NCBI RefSeq assembly: GCF_025753795.1
Contig: NZ_JAOWPS010000001.1
Span: forward strand, 1,240,001 to 1,304,000
Direction of reading: 5' to 3'
Origin: Mesorhizobium sp. YC-39
Lineage (GTDB): Bacteria; Pseudomonadota; Alphaproteobacteria; Rhizobiales; Rhizobiaceae
Length of the DNA: 64,000 nucleotides
A program made the position numbers and the translations under genes. A model generated the notes under the pieces. It was not told where the DNA came from. It saw only the letters and a program-made list of their open reading frames with translations, and searched no databases. Shown here in pieces: positions 61,838 to 64,000 of the stretch (the first letter of the stretch is position 1; each line of letters starts with the position of its first letter).

Positions 61838-63379
61838 CTAACCTTCCGGATTGGCGGCGATCTCCTCGCGGCGGCGCGCGACGTAGGCGTCGAGCTCCTC
61901 GCGGATCGCGGGGTCCATCACCGGTTCTTCGTAGTCGTGAAGGGCCTGCTGCCAGAGCTCCGTCGCCCGCTCCAGCGCATCCTTGCCGCCGGCTTCCTCC
62001 CAGGCGCCGTGGTTCTGCCAGTTGGAAAGCATGGGCTGGTAGAAGGCGGTGGTGTAGCGCGACATTGTGTGCTCGGCGCCGAAGAAATGGCCGCCGGCTG
62101 GCACCGATTTGATGGCCTCGAAACCGAGATCCTCCTCCTGGAACGGCAGCGGCCGCAGGAACTCCATCATGTTCTGCAGAATCTCGACATCGAGCACGAG
62201 CTTTTCATAGGACGCGGTGAGCCCGCCCTCGAGCCAGCCGGCCGCATGGTAGATCAGATTGGCGCCACCCAGCACCGCGCCCCACGTCGCCATTTCTGTC
62301 TCGTAGGCGGCCTGCAGGTCGACGACGTTGGAGGCATTCGCGTTGGAGGTACGGTAGGGCAGATTGTAGCGTCGCGCCAACTGGCCGGCGATGATGTTGG
62401 CCTTGGCATTTTCCGGTGTGCCGAAGGCCGGCGCTCCCGACTTCATGTCGACATTGGAGGTGAAGGCGCCGTACATCACCGGCGTGCCGGGATTGACGAG
62501 CTGGGTCAGCACCACACCGAACAACGCCTCGGCATTCTGCTGGCAAAGCGCTGCGGCAAGCGTCACCGGCGTCATCGCGCCCATCAGGGTGAAAGGCGTG
62601 ACGGTCACCGGTTGGCCATGTTCGGCCATCGCGATCAGTCCCTCGGCCATGGCGTCGTCGAACAGGCGCGGTGAGTTGATCGAGATGATCGTGGTCACGC
62701 CGGGCGAGGCGCGCAACTCCTCGACGGAGATGCCGCGCGCGATCGCCATCATATTGATTCCGTCCATTGCCCTCGCGCGGCCGATCGCCGTGCAGTGGAA
62801 GGAGAGATCGCTCAGCGTCAGATTGGCATGGTAGGTGTCGAGATGGCGGGAATTGGCCGGCAGCTCCATCGGTGCCACCACCTGGTTGCCGATGATGTGG
62901 ATGGCATTGAAGTGGTGCGCCAGCTTGATGAAGTTCTGGTAATCGTCAAGATTGCCCTGACGGCGGCCGTTGATGCGGTCGTGCACATTGGGCGGACCCG
63001 CCACTAGGCCGAAGACCAGCGAATTGCCGCCGAGGTGCACCTGCTTCTCAGGATTGCGGCTGGTCAGCGTGAAGGAGGACGGCACCGCACGCAGCGCCTC
63101 GTTCACCAGGCTCTCGTCGATACGGATAGTCTTTTCCTCGCGGTCGACGATGGCGCCGGCGGAAGCGAACAGATCCATCACGCGCTCGCTCATGACGCGG
63201 ATGCCGAGTTCAGACAGGATACGCATCGAGGTGTCGTGCAGCCGCTCCATCCGCTCTTCGTCGAGCAACTGCATCGGCGGGTAGGGGTTCTCCACATGTT
63301 GCCAGGGCAGTTGCGCGATACCGCCGCCGCTGCGTCCCAGCTTCGATCTGCGGCCGCCGCCGCGCCTGTCCTGTGACAT
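61838..63379 (-). CDS. MttB-family (non-pyrrolysine) methyltransferase
   Basis: A 513-residue trimethylamine methyltransferase-family protein with no in-frame TAG, so it belongs to the non-pyrrolysine group exemplified by glycine-betaine methyltransferase MtgB. Recognisable segments are NPYPPMQLLDEERMERLHD, LSELGIRVMSERVMDLF and GVVLTQLVNPGTPVMYGAF. ATG 63379 (MSQDRRGGG) is preferred with GGAAGGA upstream; longer frames add no homology. It needs a corrinoid protein, none of which is seen in the window. It probably demethylates a quaternary or tertiary amine. Confidence 0.87.
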   Translation of the reverse strand: MSQDRRGGGRRSKLGRSGGGIAQLPWQHVENPYPPMQLLDEERMERLHDTSMRILSELGIRVMSERVMDLFASAGAIVDREEKTIRIDESLVNEALRAVPSSFTLTSRNPEKQVHLGGNSLVFGLVAGPPNVHDRINGRRQGNLDDYQNFIKLAHHFNAIHIIGNQVVAPMELPANSRHLDTYHANLTLSDLSFHCTAIGRARAMDGINMMAIARGISVEELRASPGVTTIISINSPRLFDDAMAEGLIAMAEHGQPVTVTPFTLMGAMTPVTLAAALCQQNAEALFGVVLTQLVNPGTPVMYGAFTSNVDMKSGAPAFGTPENAKANIIAGQLARRYNLPYRTSNANASNVVDLQAAYETEMATWGAVLGGANLIYHAAGWLEGGLTASYEKLVLDVEILQNMMEFLRPLPFQEEDLGFEAIKSVPAGGHFFGAEHTMSRYTTAFYQPMLSNWQNHGAWEEAGGKDALERATELWQQALHDYEEPVMDPAIREELDAYVARRREEIAANPEG

Positions 63380-63401
63380 CGAATTTATTCCTTCCCGGCC
63401 T

Positions 63402-64000
63402 TCAATAGCCGCGCTCCGGACTGACCACATTCTCCAGCGGCTCGCCACGGCGATAACGCGCCAGATTGTCGGCGAACATGCGCACCGACTTGATGTCCCA
63501 GCCGTCATAGACCGCCGCGCAATGCGGCGTGATGGCGACGTTGTCGTAGCCCCAAAGCGGATGCTCTGTGGGCAGCGGCTCGGTCGCAAAGACATCGAGC
63601 GCCGCGCCCTTGATCCGTTTGACGTCGAGCGCGGCCAGAAGTGCTGCTTCCTCGACGACGCCGCCGCGCGAAATGTCGATGAGCACGGCGGACGGCTTCA
63701 TCGCGGCGAAGGCCGCCTCACCGACCAGGCCGCGCGTGCTGGACAGCAACGGCACGCAGCAGACGATGAAATCGGCGCGGCCAATCAGCGGCAGAAGCGC
63801 GTCCGGACCATGCACCTCGTCGACGCAAGGCATCGGCTTGGGGCGTGCGCGAATGCCAAGTGTGTGCATGCCCATTGCCTGTGCTCGCTTGGCGATGGCC
63901 TCACCGGTCTTGCCGAGGCCAATGATGAGCACGGTCTTGCCCTCGATCGGCTCGACACGGCCGCCGCCCCACCGGCGAGCCTGCTGGCGGCGTTCGAAGC
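63402..64000 (-). CDS. D-2-hydroxyacid dehydrogenase (partial, N-terminus beyond window)
   Basis: The 199 codons inside the window contain the NAD domain of a D-isomer 2-hydroxyacid dehydrogenase: RQQARRWGGGRVEPIEGKTV then LIIGLGKTGEAIAKRAQAMG, ISRGGVVEEAALLAAL with catalytic Arg/Glu, and the His of AITPHCAAVYDGWD. The catalytic-domain N-terminus continues past 64000. It is 22 nt upstream of the MttB-type gene and leads that operon in the window. The substrate may be glyoxylate, hydroxypyruvate or a related 2-oxo acid. Confidence 0.88.
   Translation of the reverse strand, partial: FERRQQARRWGGGRVEPIEGKTVLIIGLGKTGEAIAKRAQAMGMHTLGIRARPKPMPCVDEVHGPDALLPLIGRADFIVCCVPLLSSTRGLVGEAAFAAMKPSAVLIDISRGGVVEEAALLAALDVKRIKGAALDVFATEPLPTEHPLWGYDNVAITPHCAAVYDGWDIKSVRMFADNLARYRRGEPLENVVSPERGY

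Noticed and set aside
63379..63595. Extended N-terminus of the MttB-type protein
   Set aside because: The upstream 72 codons overlap the hydroxyacid dehydrogenase and read as its antisense shadow; the ribosome site supports 63379.
1..64000. tRNA genes, rRNA genes, integrase or attachment sites
   Set aside because: None was recognised by eye; a covariance-model tRNA search would be needed to exclude a tRNA at the block borders.

Overview
The window looks like a chromosomal or accessory segment of a high-GC alphaproteobacterium of the Hyphomicrobiales, most like Mesorhizobium and relatives. This rests on remembered family resemblance (rhizobial-type 3-hydroxybutyrate dehydrogenase beside a DUF3734 patatin, many LysR/SDR/MFS genes, hydantoinase-type clusters), not on a database search. 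I saw no tRNA, rRNA, CRISPR array, integrase or intact insertion sequence.

Region 1 (1-21.5 kb) is a patchwork of short operons separated by four related LysR regulators. It holds a DUF1326-DUF2182 pair, a SAM methyltransferase, a Met-rich secreted protein, a frameshifted ClC channel, and a complete bufferin-type RiPP operon on the minus strand (DUF2282 precursor, DUF692/MNIO enzyme, DUF2063 partner, DoxX-like protein). After these come a degenerate patatin-like protein with a good terminator, a secreted cupin, an MFS transporter, a DUF302 protein, and a plus-strand run of 3-hydroxybutyrate dehydrogenase, patatin, NDH-2-like oxidoreductase, disulfide reductase (with internal compensating frameshifts) and a peroxiredoxin.

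Region 2 (about 21.5-43.7 kb) is a mosaic accessory block. Its hallmark is an 18-bp palindrome, CTATCTATCGATAGATAG, present in 13 perfect-core or near copies, often as pairs 47-63 bp apart. The copies lie in front of two tandem TetR regulators, an isocitrate-lyase/PEP-mutase-like protein, an SDR, a flavin-dependent monooxygenase, an RND efflux permease and a cysteine hydrolase that may lead a five-gene operon. It looks like one self-contained regulon for handling and exporting a small reactive or aromatic compound; the inducer is unknown. Decayed genes are frequent here: luxR, old yellow enzyme, a GNAT, an SDR stub and others.

Region 3 (43.7-46.7 kb) is a rearrangement scar: the C-terminus of an ABC ATPase is fused in frame to the C-terminus of a GabT-like aminotransferase, followed by an intact gabD and a broken ROK gene. 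An 11-bp perfect inverted repeat sits exactly where the ABC fragment begins.

Region 4 (46.7-64 kb) is an intact catabolic cluster around a divergent promoter near 53 kb. The plus operon encodes RidA, a hydantoinase/dihydropyrimidinase, a carbamoylase-type nitrilase, an FrhB-like iron-sulfur flavoprotein, a DadA-like amine oxidase, an M20 carbamoylase and an isochorismatase-type amidase. The minus operon encodes an MFS transporter, two SDRs, an epimerase-like protein, a PuuE-like deacetylase and a dihydroorotase-like amidohydrolase. A further minus-strand set (2-hydroxyacid dehydrogenase, MttB-type methyltransferase, D-aminoacylase) runs off the right end. Together they suggest opening of a cyclic ureide or imide ring, carbamoyl removal and oxidation of an N-methylated or amino product.
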